This document shows positions 46,290-56,423 of a DNA stretch of 64,000 bases, piece by piece. Source of the stretch: Cheilinus undulatus. Taxonomy: Eukaryota; Chordata; Actinopteri; Labriformes; Labridae. Made by a program: the position numbers and the translations under genes. Below the pieces are notes generated by a model, which saw nothing but the letters and a program-made list of their open reading frames with translations, searched no databases and was not told the DNA's origin. The stretch spans positions 5,468,921 through 5,532,920 of the forward strand of contig NC_054885.1 in the NCBI RefSeq assembly GCF_018320785.1, read 5' to 3'. Position 1 is the first letter of the stretch. Each line of letters starts with the position of its first letter.

Positions 46290-47415
46290 GCGTAGGTAAA
46301 AAGAGCCTAAGGCCTCATTGTCCCTTTGTTGTCCGCTCTACAGTCCTTGGCCTTCTTTGCTGCCCATCTTTACTTCTGGGAGATTCTGCCTCACTAAAAT
46401 GCTCTTTTTATACCCAGTCATGTTACTGACCTGTTGTCAATTAACCTAATTAGCTGCAAAATGCTCCTCCTGCCTTTTTTAAATAAGTACCTTTTACTTT
46501 TCCAAGCTCTCTGTTGCCTTGTCCCAACCTTTTTGACATGCAGGGCTTGACATTGACTTTTTTGCTGACTGGCCACCGTGGCAACTTGATTTTGAAAAGT
46601 TTTTAGCCACTGAACATTTCCACTGGCCACAATTGTGTTGACTGGAAATTATGTGTTACATGCCAAACTGGGTATGTCTTGTCTGAGATAAAACACATAC
46701 TCCATTTCCTTTTTTAATGGATACTTAGTTTATACTATTATTAAAATACTGACTTTTAATTAATTTTATTTTTAAAAATAAGAAATGCAGCTGGTTTCAT
46801 CTAATTCCCACCACCAGAGAATGCTGAGGTTGTGACAGTGACAAATTCCACTGGCCAAAGTGGCTAGCTGAAATCAATCTGGTACCTGCCACAGCTGAAA
46901 TCCACCTGCATTTGGCTAGTTGGCCAGTGTAAATGTCAAGCCCTGCTGCCATGTATTGCTGCCATCAGATTCAAAATGTGCTAACAGTAAGGTGTTTCAG
47001 TTTTAACATCTGATATGCTGTTTTTGTTCTATTTGTAGTAAAATATGGGATTTATGGAATTATGAGATTTGAAATCATTGTATTCTTTTACTATTTAAAT
47101 TTTACACAGTGCCCCAGCTTTCTTGGAATTTTAGTGGAAGTTTTGCGTCACTTTGTCATTTTGAATCTTTTATTCAGCTGTCTTTCATTTGTGCCACTTA
47201 CTTTTCCAGCCTTTTGTGGCCCTGTCCCTATTTTTTTGAGATGCGTTGCTAACATTAAATTCAAAATGAGCTAATGAAATGGTAAAATATCCCAGTGTCA
47301 TAATCTGATATGTTGTTAATGTTCTATTGTGAATAAAATATGTGTTTGAGAGACTTGACAATCATTGCATTCTGTTTTAATTTACATTTTACACAGCGTC
47401 CCAGCTTTTTTGGAA
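46290..47415. mobile_element. DNA-transposon remnants, two overlapping copies
   Basis: Body phrases CAATTAACCTAATTAGCTGC, TTACTTTTCCA and CTTGTCCCAACCTTTTTGA occur at 46437-46540, and again as CTTTTCCAGCCTTTTGTGGC at 47200-47222, each leading to a CCCAGCTTTCTTGGAATTTT / CCCAGCTTTTTTGGAATCAG end (47110, 47399). Two copies of the same common fish element, one nested or duplicated. Non-coding here. Confidence 0.65.
46541..46945. mobile_element. hAT-like MITE inside the above
   Basis: A 405-bp insert with perfect 14-bp ends CAGGGCTTGACATT and, inverted, CAGGGCTTGACATT. Flanks TTGACATG and CTGCCATG agree at 6 of 8, and the flanking element reads through when the insert is removed. The interior repeats CTGGCCAC / GTGGCCAGT motifs. 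Confidence 0.85.
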
Positions 47416-47578
47416 TCAGGACTTTAAGTTACACCTAGACTACAGACATGCTTAAATGTTACAGTGCTGTGAGCTTATGCAATGATGCTCTTGTAAGAAG
47501 ATATGTCCTTTTTTCTCTGGCTTTGTTACCTGAAAAGAAATGCTTAAATATTTGTTCACTCACCATGATCGCCTTTGG

Positions 47579-47821
47579 CTAAATATGAGAGGGCTCGTTG
47601 CAGTCTTTGCCTGGGGTCACCAGTTTACCAAAACTGCCCTCGTAAACCTGATACCCACAGGTAAACATGTCCTTAAGCGTCTTAAACACACACTGGTCAG
47701 TCCAGTCTTGATTAAAGCTGTGGACTTCTGTGTCAACTCTCTGCTTCAGGCACTTCAACAGAGCCAGTTTCTCTGCCTGAGGACCAAAACAAAAGACTCT
47801 TCTGCTGCACATGTTTTCCAC
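47579..47821 (-). pseudogene. hAT-type transposase N-terminal fragment (possible)
   Basis: An 80-codon frame with KQRVDTEVHSFNQDWTDQCV, which resembles the start of BED-finger hAT transposases domesticated in vertebrates (V.TE.R.FN..WTEKY-type). The zinc-finger cysteines expected next are not preserved. Recognition from memory only; the plus-strand overlap frame is a shadow. Confidence 0.4.
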
Positions 47822-47959
47822 TGACAGTGATACAGCTTATTAGTGTCAGACTCAGTGTTCAACAACATGACAGTCCCAGTGATACTCTGTGTAAACAAAA
47901 GTATTTAGCTGCTGCACCATAACACCGATAGGGGCTGTAATAACACTGTCTTCAAATTC

Positions 47960-48150
47960 TAGCACTTTAATATAGAGTTGACCCCCCTTTGCAGCTATAA
48001 CAGCATCTACTCTTCTTGGAAGGCTTTTTTGAGTGTTTCTGTGGGAATTCATTCTGCAGAGCATTTATGAGGCCAGGCACTGATGTTGGACGAGAAGGCC
48101 TGGCTTCAATATCTGTTGAGGTCAGGACTCTGTGCCAGTGTAGCTGCACA
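47960..48150 (-). pseudogene. Tc1 transposase C-terminal fragment
   Basis: The two minus-strand frames together read RPSRPTSVPGLINALQNEFP then, after a shift, SLPRRVDAVIAAKGGQLYI, the standard end of a Tc1-like transposase. One frameshift separates them. Everything N-terminal is absent. Confidence 0.8.
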
Positions 48151-49089
48151 GAGTAAATATTGTATATAAAAAAAATAATCCTCTGTTTTATTTAGTTGAA
48201 CCTTCTCAAAACTTACTAGTTATATTCTCTGTCTAAAACAGTCATGAGTTCTATTTCTCTGCCGCTTGAACATACACTGAAAGAAATTTTGTAAATTAGT
48301 TTCGCATTGTCTTCTGTAGCGGGGGGCTCTAATTAATGAGATGCATGGAGGCGCATGCATGGGGAAGCTGCACGTTCCCGGCAGGAGTGACAATTCTGTG
48401 CTGGTTAGATTTGTTGTGATGCTCTATCCAGTTGTTTTAAACTAGCGAGTGTAAGGCCCCGTTTACATGACAACATTTTCGAGTGAAAACGCAAAAGTTT
48501 TGTAGCATTTTGGCTGTCCGTTTACACGGCCAAGGAGCCCAGGAGTAACAAACTTCCTGCAAAAAGGCGGAACCATCAGAGCAGACCCAGAGGTGGACAG
48601 CGATCTGCTGCTACTGGGTGAGATGAAACTGAGAAAATAATGTTCATGTGTTGGTTTGACATGCATACTTTAAAATATCTTCACAATCACTTGTAGACTC
48701 TTACATTTCAACTAGTGATGGTTCATCTTCCCTTTGGTTGTGACGAATCATATGATGAAGAGGCAGCAGTATGGACCCCTTTTAACACCTGGAGCCATTA
48801 CGGCAATCTCTGCATGAGCAACGGCAGCAATTATCCTCAGTGTAATGAGTTCAGTTCAAAGGTGAGGACACAGCAGCTGCCCTTTCGTCTCACACTGACT
48901 GAATTCTCAGTTTGTCTGAGGAAAATTAAAGTCAGTCAACCAGCCAGGTGAATGATTTCTATAAGTTAAAAAGATAAATTTAAGATGAGCTCCGATCAAG
49001 GTCTCCACCACCCAAATTTGATAGAACAAAACCTCTCCTTTACCTTGCAGTCGGTGCTGTTTTATCTTATTTTTCCTGTCAATGCATCA
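48151..49089. other. Intergenic, one open frame of unknown status
   Basis: 48455-48560 is a left-end relative of family G. The frame at 48715-48951 (78 codons: HLPFGCDESYDEEAAVWTPF... ) contains AAAG|GTGAGG at 48862, a good donor, and is not obviously a repeat. No partner exon or family recognised. Confidence 0.3.
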
Positions 49090-49562
49090 TGCCTCAATGA
49101 GCTTTGATTGAACAAGATATCCTCTTTAGAATCTTTGTAAGTTAATATGCAAATGACGGAGGGCTCTGTCTCTTTCTCTTTCTTTCCAAAAGTGATCATT
49201 TTCATACTCAGCATGCAAACAAACTTGTGCCAACATGGCAAAAAGAACCCAGTACTTCAAGAAACCAATGTGAGATGATTTGAGCTTTAAGACATGGTGC
49301 TTTATCCTGCTGGAAATAGCCATGAGAAGATGGGTTCACTGGGGTCATAAGGTCAGTCAGACAGCAACAATACTCACGTAGGCAGTAGTGTTTAAATGAT
49401 GCTCAGCTGGTACTACAGGGCCAAGAAAATATCCCCCACACCATTACACCCTTTGGCGCACCCCTTTCTTCCCCATATTTGCTGCCATGTGATTGGCCGA
49501 TTAGCTATTTGGGTTATCAAGCAATTGAACAAGTGTACCTAATAAAGTGGCCAGTGAGTGTA
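49090..49562. mobile_element. Internally deleted DNA transposon
   Basis: Contains ACAGCAACAATACTCACGTA, GGCCAAGAAAATATCCCCCA and CACCATTACACC, then jumps to GCTGCCATGTGATTGGCCGA and the terminal ACCTAATAAAGTGGCCAGTG. The jump marks loss of the transposase region of a familiar vertebrate DNA element. Confidence 0.7.
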
Positions 49563-51149
49563 TGTAACTTTGCCATCCTCGATCCCAGCAATCATGAAGT
49601 CTTAATTTAAACTAAATGGCTTTAGCATGATACCAGTAGTGTGAGTGTACCTGAAATCAGGTCCTAGTTTCTGTAGGTGGGCCTGCTCACCAGTATGTTT
49701 TCTCACATATTTTTGCTTCAAATTAAAAAGAAGAAAAACAAATGATCTAAAGTCTGACCTTCATGTTTTCTAATTAAAGCAGCGTCTGTTTCTGCAGCCT
49801 GCTGTCATAAAGGCACAACCCCAGTAGACGTGATCGCTCAATAGATGCAAGAGAAGTACAATTTTCTGTTATTATTATTATGCTCTTTAATTCTCCACCT
49901 ACGCGCTGCTTTGAAAGAATATTTCAAAGTTGAGTCTTAATAGTCTATTAAAGCTTTCAGCAAACCTAGTCACTATTTCATAACAAATATAGTCCTTTTA
50001 ATTTAAACACAATGAATCCACATGAAAAATAATGACGTCTTTTATTTCATTTCCATGGTAATTACAAATTCCACATAAATCTTAAAAAGCAACAACTCGA
50101 CACAAAGCTAGCAAAGTTAATATGTTTTAATTCATGACACATACCCCCTCACTAGAGATGATGGAGGAATAATAGGCATGCTTTCTCAATGTTGTATGGT
50201 TAGAGAGTCTGCCCTCCTCATACAGATGCCATCTAATTCAACTTAGATCCAAATTCCCATAAAATTTAACATATATATATTTGTATCTCATTTGATACAT
50301 TAGGTGTTTTTGGTAACTGATAATCCACCTGAGGGCATTTTTATCATTTTTTAGTAATTTATGATGATATTGATCAGATAACAGTATCGTAAAAGTATGT
50401 ATCAAATATGATACAACAGGCTTTAAGGGGTTAATAAACACTTGTGCTCTCTTCTCAGTGTGGAAAAAAAAACACCTTTGAAGCCTTTGAAAACTGCTTT
50501 TCCAGGTGTGACCTTGTATTTGCCTCGAATGGATTCAACTAGGTGGAACTGAACACTTCATTGAAATTTCTCATTAAGGCTATGAACGAATTTCTTTTCG
50601 ACATAACACGGCAAAAAAACATTGGTTTTCTAAGATTTGGAACAACACTGTCATTAATGTAAAAGACAAAACATTAAACTTGACTGACCCACAAATGAGA
50701 CAAGTCTACATTTTTAGCATTTTCTGTTTTTCTACACTTAAAAATATAACCATTAAAACATGCAGCAAGAAACATCAGTCAAGTCAGAGTGCACATTTTC
50801 ACTGCAGATGCATTGAAGCAGAAATAAGTTCAGTTAAAGACAGAAAATATCTTCTGTACAAGCATCAGAGCAACACATAGAGAGTATAATGCCACTATTA
50901 CATTTCTGATGGGTTGAATATGCACAAAAAGACCCAGCATTTAATTTCAAAAGTAAAACCAATCTAGTGGCTTCTTTGTTAGCTCCATGAGTGCTTCAGT
51001 ATGTTGCAGAGATGTACGGTTAGCACAATAACATGTTGAAGCCAAACACCATGAGCTGTACTTAACATCAAGCAGATAGATTTCTTCTTATTCATTACAG
51101 CTGATCATTATAAAACCCATTATGGACAATATTAAAATTTGATTGTAGA
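49563..51149. other. Intergenic, no gene seen
   Basis: AT-rich, with no recognisable gene. The minus-strand frame at 50238-50441 lacks any family resemblance. Confidence 0.4.
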
Positions 51150-51310
51150 GAACCCGAGATTCATGATAAAGTCGTTTGATAGGTGAATAAGAGTATCATC
51201 AGCATAGAGCAGAACATGGTCCTATTCATGGGAATAATTGATGAAATGGAAAAAGTAGTGGACCCAACATGGAGCCTTGTGGAGCACCATTTCAACTATT
51301 ACATAACTGA
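51150..51310 (-). pseudogene. LINE reverse-transcriptase fragment (YADD)
   Basis: On the minus strand VLLYADDTLIHLS includes the reverse-transcriptase catalytic YADD box at about 51190-51220, and GCTCCACAAGGCTCCATGTT follows the usual PQGS-region order. A short, isolated piece of a non-LTR retrotransposon. Confidence 0.6.
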
Positions 51311-51734
51311 ACTGACAACCATAAAGACAACACACTGACACCATTTACAGACTTCAACATAATGCCAAGGTCAAGGCTACACAACCGTTTTGTCTATTAC
51401 CATGGTAGCCATGTAAGATTCCTCATCACCAATGTGTTAAAACTAGAAGTAAGAGATGCTGGTCAAGACAAAACCCAGAGAAAAATTGTGGACAAATGCA
51501 CTGACTTTACTGTTAAACCATATTGGTTCTGACGGCTTCTTAATTCATGCACTGTGTCGGCCTCAGCAAATGTGGGTGGCCTTGAATGACAGTTACATAC
51601 AGGGTTTCAGTGAATGTTCGACCCTCGGTTGCTGCTATTCTAATTTAAAAACGTATCTGTTATTGTGTTGCAGTTAAATGTGCGCAGCACTTGGAGCCCA
51701 AGACAGATTTCCCAATTGGAAAAATAAAGTGTAC

Positions 51735-51945
51735 CATAATGATTCGCATCGGATCGTACCGTATCGCATCGGACCGTACATTATCATATCAGATCATACC
51801 TTATTGCATCGGATCGAACTGTATCGCATTGCATCATATCGGACCGTATTGCATCAGATCATACCTTATCGCATCGGATGGCACAGTAATGCATCATATG
51901 TTGTCATATGGCATTGGATCGTACTGTGTCATATCATATCTGTTT
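51735..51945. repeat. Pentanucleotide satellite, ATCGN type
   Basis: Imperfect 5-bp periodic sequence made of CATCG, TATCG, TATCA, GACCG and GTACC words. It makes two plus-strand frames look open. A related tract lies at 52385-52675. Confidence 0.9.
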
Positions 51946-52053
51946 GCTCTGAGGTTGTTAAAAATTATGGCCATGCAGTTGATCTAAAATCATGATAAAA
52001 ACATGAATGGTTCATCCAAAAGTCTTTTGGTTATATCACTTGTGTTTTTGGCT

Positions 52054-52241
52054 GTTTTTTTTTAAGGTTTATTTTTGGGCATTTTGTGCCTTTATTTGAT
52101 AGAGGAGAGGATGGTGGATAGGGTCGGAGGCGGGGAGGAGAGCGGGGAGAGGCATGTGGTGGAGGGCCCCGGGCCGGATTCGAGCCCAGGCCGCCCGCGT
52201 GCATGGGACACGCGCCTTATCCATTCTGCCACCTGCACCCC
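52054..52241 (-). mobile_element. tRNA-derived SINE, family F copy 2, TSD-flanked
   Basis: Minus-strand SINE of 188 bp. The head reads GGGGTGCAGGTGGCAGAATG, with TGGCAGAATGG matching the Pol III A box TRGYNNARNGG and GGCTCGAATCC matching the B box, about 45 bp apart. The body is GC-rich and the element ends in an A-rich tail (TTAAAAAAAA). It is flanked by an exact 10-bp duplication GTTTTTGGCT (52044-52053 and 52242-52251), so it is a recent insertion. Confidence 0.92.
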
Positions 52242-52384
52242 GTTTTTGGCTTTAAATGATTAAAACAATTCCAAATGATGTGTAATTTTACCAGCAATAA
52301 GTCACTTCCTTTTTCATGTGGGTCGCGGCGGGCCCCAGCTCCTCTGAGACATGTGAAGGGGGGGCTCAATGGATAAAAAGGTTG

Positions 52385-52675
52385 GGAACCACTGTTGTAT
52401 CCTATTACAATATGCTTTATCACAGCATTTCATTCTGTATCCTACTGTTATGTATCGTAACATATGGTATCATAAATCATGTTGTGTCTTATTGTAATGT
52501 ATCTTCATTCCTTTAGTACTGTGTTGTGTTTTACTGTCATATCTTCCTCTATTGTATCATAACATACTATATCCTACTGTGATGTATCAGCACATATCGT
52601 ATCATAATGTATCATACTGTATCCTATCGTATCGTATTGTACTATATCATATTGTGTTGTATCATATCATTCCTG
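52385..52675. repeat. Pentanucleotide satellite, TATCATACTG type
   Basis: Imperfect 5-bp and 10-bp periodic words TATCCTACTG, TATCATAAC, TATCGTATTG. It resembles the tract at 51735-51945, about 440 bp away, and the SINE lies between them. Confidence 0.88.
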
Positions 52676-53269
52676 AATTTATCTTCTTTTTTAGTCTTCT
52701 GTTGTATTCTCTCTCCACATTTTATCTTAAAGGCAAGGACATTGTTGTAAGACATCAACAAACTTTCCCTCTGTCTCATGGTTCCATCTCACAACACCAA
52801 CTTCATCAATCTTCTTCAACTTTTCTTTTACTTTGCCATTTTGTTTATGTTTCTAAATTCTACCCATGCAGAGCCCCCTTTGTGCTCATTTGTTATCATC
52901 ACTGACAGGATGGAACAAGTCACAGGAGGTAAAAGACAAATCAGGGATGCTGTCTGCTGGGACGTTGTGTGCATTGACTGAAGAAAATGCTGGGAGAATC
53001 CTGAGTGGCAGCAGCCATTTGTTTATTGAAAGGGGCTGTTGAGTCCAATCCATGGCAGCTGTAATATTGAAAGCACTGTCTCAAACTAACTTCAGATAAA
53101 CTGAGAAACAGACAGTGTCCTGACATACAGCTGTCCTTCAACATTACAGCTGCTGTTACGCCAGCCACACCCCTGATGATGAAAAAACAATAACCCAGAA
53201 TGGACAATTTGTTAAAAAAAAAAATCCCAATTTGTGATTACGAAGGCCGATAAATATTTCCCCAGTTCC
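52676..53269. other. Intergenic, no gene seen
   Basis: No recognisable gene. An A run at about 53212-53222 precedes the LINE fragment. Confidence 0.4.
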
Positions 53270-54070
53270 CCACAGTTTTCCAGTTCCTCCCAAGGGATTT
53301 CGAGGCATTCCCAGGCCAGATGGGATTATAATCCCTCTAGAGAGATCTGGGTCTGCCCCGTGTCTCTTCCCAGTTTGACTTGCCCGGAAGACCTCCACAG
53401 GGAGGCCACCAGGAGATGCTCACACCACCTCAACTGGCTCCTTTCTGCACCAATGGGCTGCACAGCGGTGCAGGTCCTGGGTTCGCTTCCCGGTCAGGGC
53501 CTTTGTGTGCGGAGTTTGCATGTTCTCCCCGTGCATGTGTGGGTTCTCTCCGGGTGCTTCCTCTCACCACCAAAACATGCTAATTAGGTTAATTGGGGAC
53601 TCTAAATAGGCCGTGGGAAGTGTGAATGTGAGCGTGCCTGCTTGTCTGTCTCTAAATGTCAGCCCTGCGATTGACTGGCGACCAGTCCAGGGTGTACCCC
53701 GCCTCTCGCCCAATGACAGCTGGGATAGGCTCCAGCCGCCCCACATCCCCAAACAGGATAAGCGGAATCTGCACCAATCTGCCTACTTACCATTCTGCCT
53801 TCACTCCTGACCAAGACCCTGTGATACTTGAACTCCTTCACTTGGGGCAAAGGCTCACTCCCACCCAGAGGAAGCAAATCACCATCTTCTGTCAGAGGGC
53901 TGTGGCCTCAGACTTCACACTTTGCTGCAGACCGTTCCAGTGCCTTCTGGAGGTCCCTGGCTGAAGAAGCCAACAGAAGCACATCATCTGCAAACAGCAG
54001 AGACTAAATTCTGAGAACCATCCTCCCCTGGCTGGACCTTGAGATCCTGTCCATGAAAATCACAGACAGA
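53270..54070 (-). pseudogene. LINE reverse-transcriptase fragment split by a SINE
   Basis: Minus strand: FMDRISRSSQGRM (54010-54060), the SLLFADDVLLLASSA region with the catalytic FADD box (about 53960-54010), KSEA-like lost, LPQVKEFKYHRVL..SEGRM (53800-53850), and, beyond the SINE at 53455-53767, the QLRW.EHL region (53380-53440). The stretch between RIGA and the QLRW region is missing, so an internal deletion preceded or accompanied the decay. Clade not assigned. Confidence 0.75.
53455..53767 (+). mobile_element. SINE inserted in the LINE, TSD-flanked
   Basis: Head GGGCTGCACAGCGGTGCAGG with a B-box-like GGGTTCGCTTCCC, then GTTTGCATGTTCTCCCCGTG, GATTGACTGGCGACCAGTCC and GGATAAGCGG. It is bounded by an exact 11-bp duplication TCTGCACCAAT (53444-53454 and 53768-53778). 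Same family as 4652-4951, opposite strand. Confidence 0.92.
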
Positions 54071-54284
54071 ATCGGAGACAGGGGCAACCTTGCCCCTTCA
54101 AGAATCGCCCACTTATCATGGTGGATGGGTTTGTTTGTCCCAGTGAACCTAGGAGCAACGTTGGGTAGGGTTTCCCAGGGCAAACTGGTCCCAGGGGAGG
54201 GTCCAGACAAAGCAATTCAAGAAAGCTTTCATGATCCAGGCTCCCCTGTCTGAAGTCAAACAACAGGCAAGTGTAGAGGAAAAG

Positions 54285-54700
54285 GCATACAGGCCTAGCG
54301 TGCTTGCTCAAAAAAGCCTCTCCCTGTCTCAAAATCTGCCCATTATGTCTAACTCAACTTCCCCTGAGTGCTCACCAAAGTTGTGCACAGTGTTACAAAT
54401 GTGCCACAAAGTTAACCAATTAGACAATCGAAAGGGGGGGAGTTCAACATTTTGAAGCTCAGAAGACATGCAGTAGTAAGCAACAAGGACATACCTCCAA
54501 GATGCTGCAACCCTAATTGGAGCCGAAGCAGCCAATCAGAGCTTAACACCCCTCGAGTACTGATTAGTTGACTTTGTGGCACATTTGTCACACTGTGAAC
54601 AACTTTAGTGAGCGCACAGGGGAAGTTGAGCATGGACATAAGTGGCAGATTTTGAGAGAGGGAGAGACGATTTGAGCAAGCGCTATTGTCTGCCAGCGGG
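54285..54700. mobile_element. Foldback element, ~135-bp inverted arms
   Basis: The left arm (about 54285-54424) and the right arm (about 54560-54700) are reverse complements with a few mismatches: GCTTGCTCAAA, CAAAATCTGCC, CTCAACTTCCCCTG, GTTGT.CACAGTGT.ACAAA and TGTGCCACAAAGT occur in both. The loop is about 135 bp. RNA or single-stranded DNA would form a very long hairpin. Non-coding; frames on both strands are shadows of the palindrome. Confidence 0.88.
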
Positions 54701-55389
54701 CTATCTCTACTTGAACCAGGATTGATTGTCATTTACTGTGAGACAACAAAGGATAAAATGATGGATTTTTGGACCTGAAACCCCATGACTCCTGGATTTG
54801 ACTTAAATAAGCTTACGATAACATGTAGTCTGACCTTGGCATTAAAGCCAATAGTGTAAAATAATGTTAAAAAGATTTTGAGGAATGTTTTTAGGTCATC
54901 GAACTGCTTATCTTGAAGTGCAGAACCATGAAACTCCTGTTGTTTTTACACAGTAGCCTCCAACATGTGTTTGAGGCTCTTAATTACGTCAGCCAAAACA
55001 TCTACTCTACTTCATTTAGAGAGAACAAATATTTCTCATCTGTGAGCTCTTAGTCACTCATTATGTTCTCTTGTGAACAAGTGTGTCTATTTTTTCTGAC
55101 TCAGTCAGATGTTCCATCTCTCGCTTAGTGTGAAATGTCATTTGCAAGATGTATTTTGTTGACTGTTCTTCCACTTTTCTCATTTAGAGCCACTAATGTG
55201 CAAATGGCTCACACCCAAAGGTCACTGATTACATTACCAGTGGTGCCAAAATTTTCTCAACAGTGTTGTAGAGTCACATTTTAATTGGGTACAACGCTGC
55301 AGGGATGCTCATGATGTTTTTTCCTGCAGGAATGAGAGCAGCAAGGGGATGACTGTCATCAGCCTTGGATGGGTGTTTGTTTGTTTGTC
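54701..55389. other. mchr1 3' flank, no gene seen
   Basis: Probable 3' UTR and downstream sequence of mchr1. I do not see a canonical polyadenylation signal on the minus strand within the first few hundred bases, so the transcript end is unknown. Confidence 0.4.
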
Positions 55390-56423
55390 TCAGTGCACAG
55401 CTACAGTGACAGGAAGCATGTTTTGAAGAAGTTGTCTGGGTGACTGCAGGTGAGACTGGTGGGCATTGTCTGGAGCCACCCTCAGACTCATGCTGCCATC
55501 GGCTAGAGCGGGGGCGACTCTGAAAACTCTGTGAGACGGCTTGATTGCAATGATGAACTTTCTTTTGAATGTTTCACTCAACATGATGTAAATAAACGGG
55601 TTGATGCAGCTGTTCGCATAGCCAAGGCTGATTGCAATGTTGTAGGCGTACATGAAGGCAAACGTGGGTCTCTGTACTCCAAGGTGGGCCAGCTGTAGGA
55701 TATAATAGGGGGCCCAGCAGGTGAAAAAAGCCAGGCATATCGCCACTGCCATGCGGGTCACCTTCCTTGTCCTTACCCTTAGGCTGCGTGGAGGCAGAGG
55801 GGCGACTGTAGCCGACATGTTCTGCAGAATCTTAAAAAAGACCCCACAGATGACCACCCAAGGGAGAGCGAAGGCCAGGAAGAACTGGTACAGAGTGAAC
55901 CAGTATGTATTGGTGGCCGGATTCGGCAGGAGGAGAGCACAGCCGACCGAGCCATCTTTGAGGGGCATGAGTCCCGTATACATCCAGACTGGAGTGATGG
56001 ACACCAGAGAGAAGATCCACACCAGAGCCACAGCCGCCCCGGCCACGCACGGCGTCCGCACGTGCTTGAACCGGATGGGATGCACGGTCGCCAGATAGCG
56101 ATCTAGAGTCATCACGGTGAGGATGTAGGTGCTGACGATCTGGCTGTTGGAGTCCAACGCTGTGATGACGGTGCACATGGTGGCCCCGAAGCACCAGGAG
56201 CCGTTTCCTACAAGCTGGTGGATGAGGAAGGGCATGCCGAGGAGGAAGAGGAGGTCTGCAATAGATAAGCTGAAGATGAAAATGTCTGGTACTGTTTGCT
56301 GAGAGCACAACTTGGTTTTCTTTACAATGGTGTAGATGACGATAGAGTTTCCAAAGATCCCAAAGAAACAGATGACGCCGAAGATGCTGGGCATGAGCAC
56401 ATTGTTGTATTGTTGCTCACGTT
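55390..56423 (-). CDS. mchr1: mchr1 exon 2, seven-transmembrane domain
   Basis: Acceptor TGTATTTCAG|AACGTGAG on the minus strand. Reading begins REQQYNNVLMPSIFGV and runs to the stop at 55390-55392, holding all seven helices. An in-frame Met lies a few codons upstream in the intron (56457), which would give an alternative 355-residue protein, but the splice junction is better supported. Confidence 0.95.

Noticed and set aside
51678..51995. 105-codon Ile/Tyr/Arg-rich frame
   Set aside because: Product of the ATCGN pentamer repeat; frames 1 and 2 both stay open for the same reason.
52150..52245. A functional tRNA gene on the minus strand
   Set aside because: A and B boxes are present but the acceptor stem does not pair and a tail and target duplication follow; it is a SINE head.
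54060..54732. Frames on both strands around 54.1-54.7 kb
   Set aside because: They are explained by the LINE fragment and by the foldback element.
55832..56308. 158-codon and other overlapping frames in mchr1
   Set aside because: Shadows of the receptor exon in other frames.
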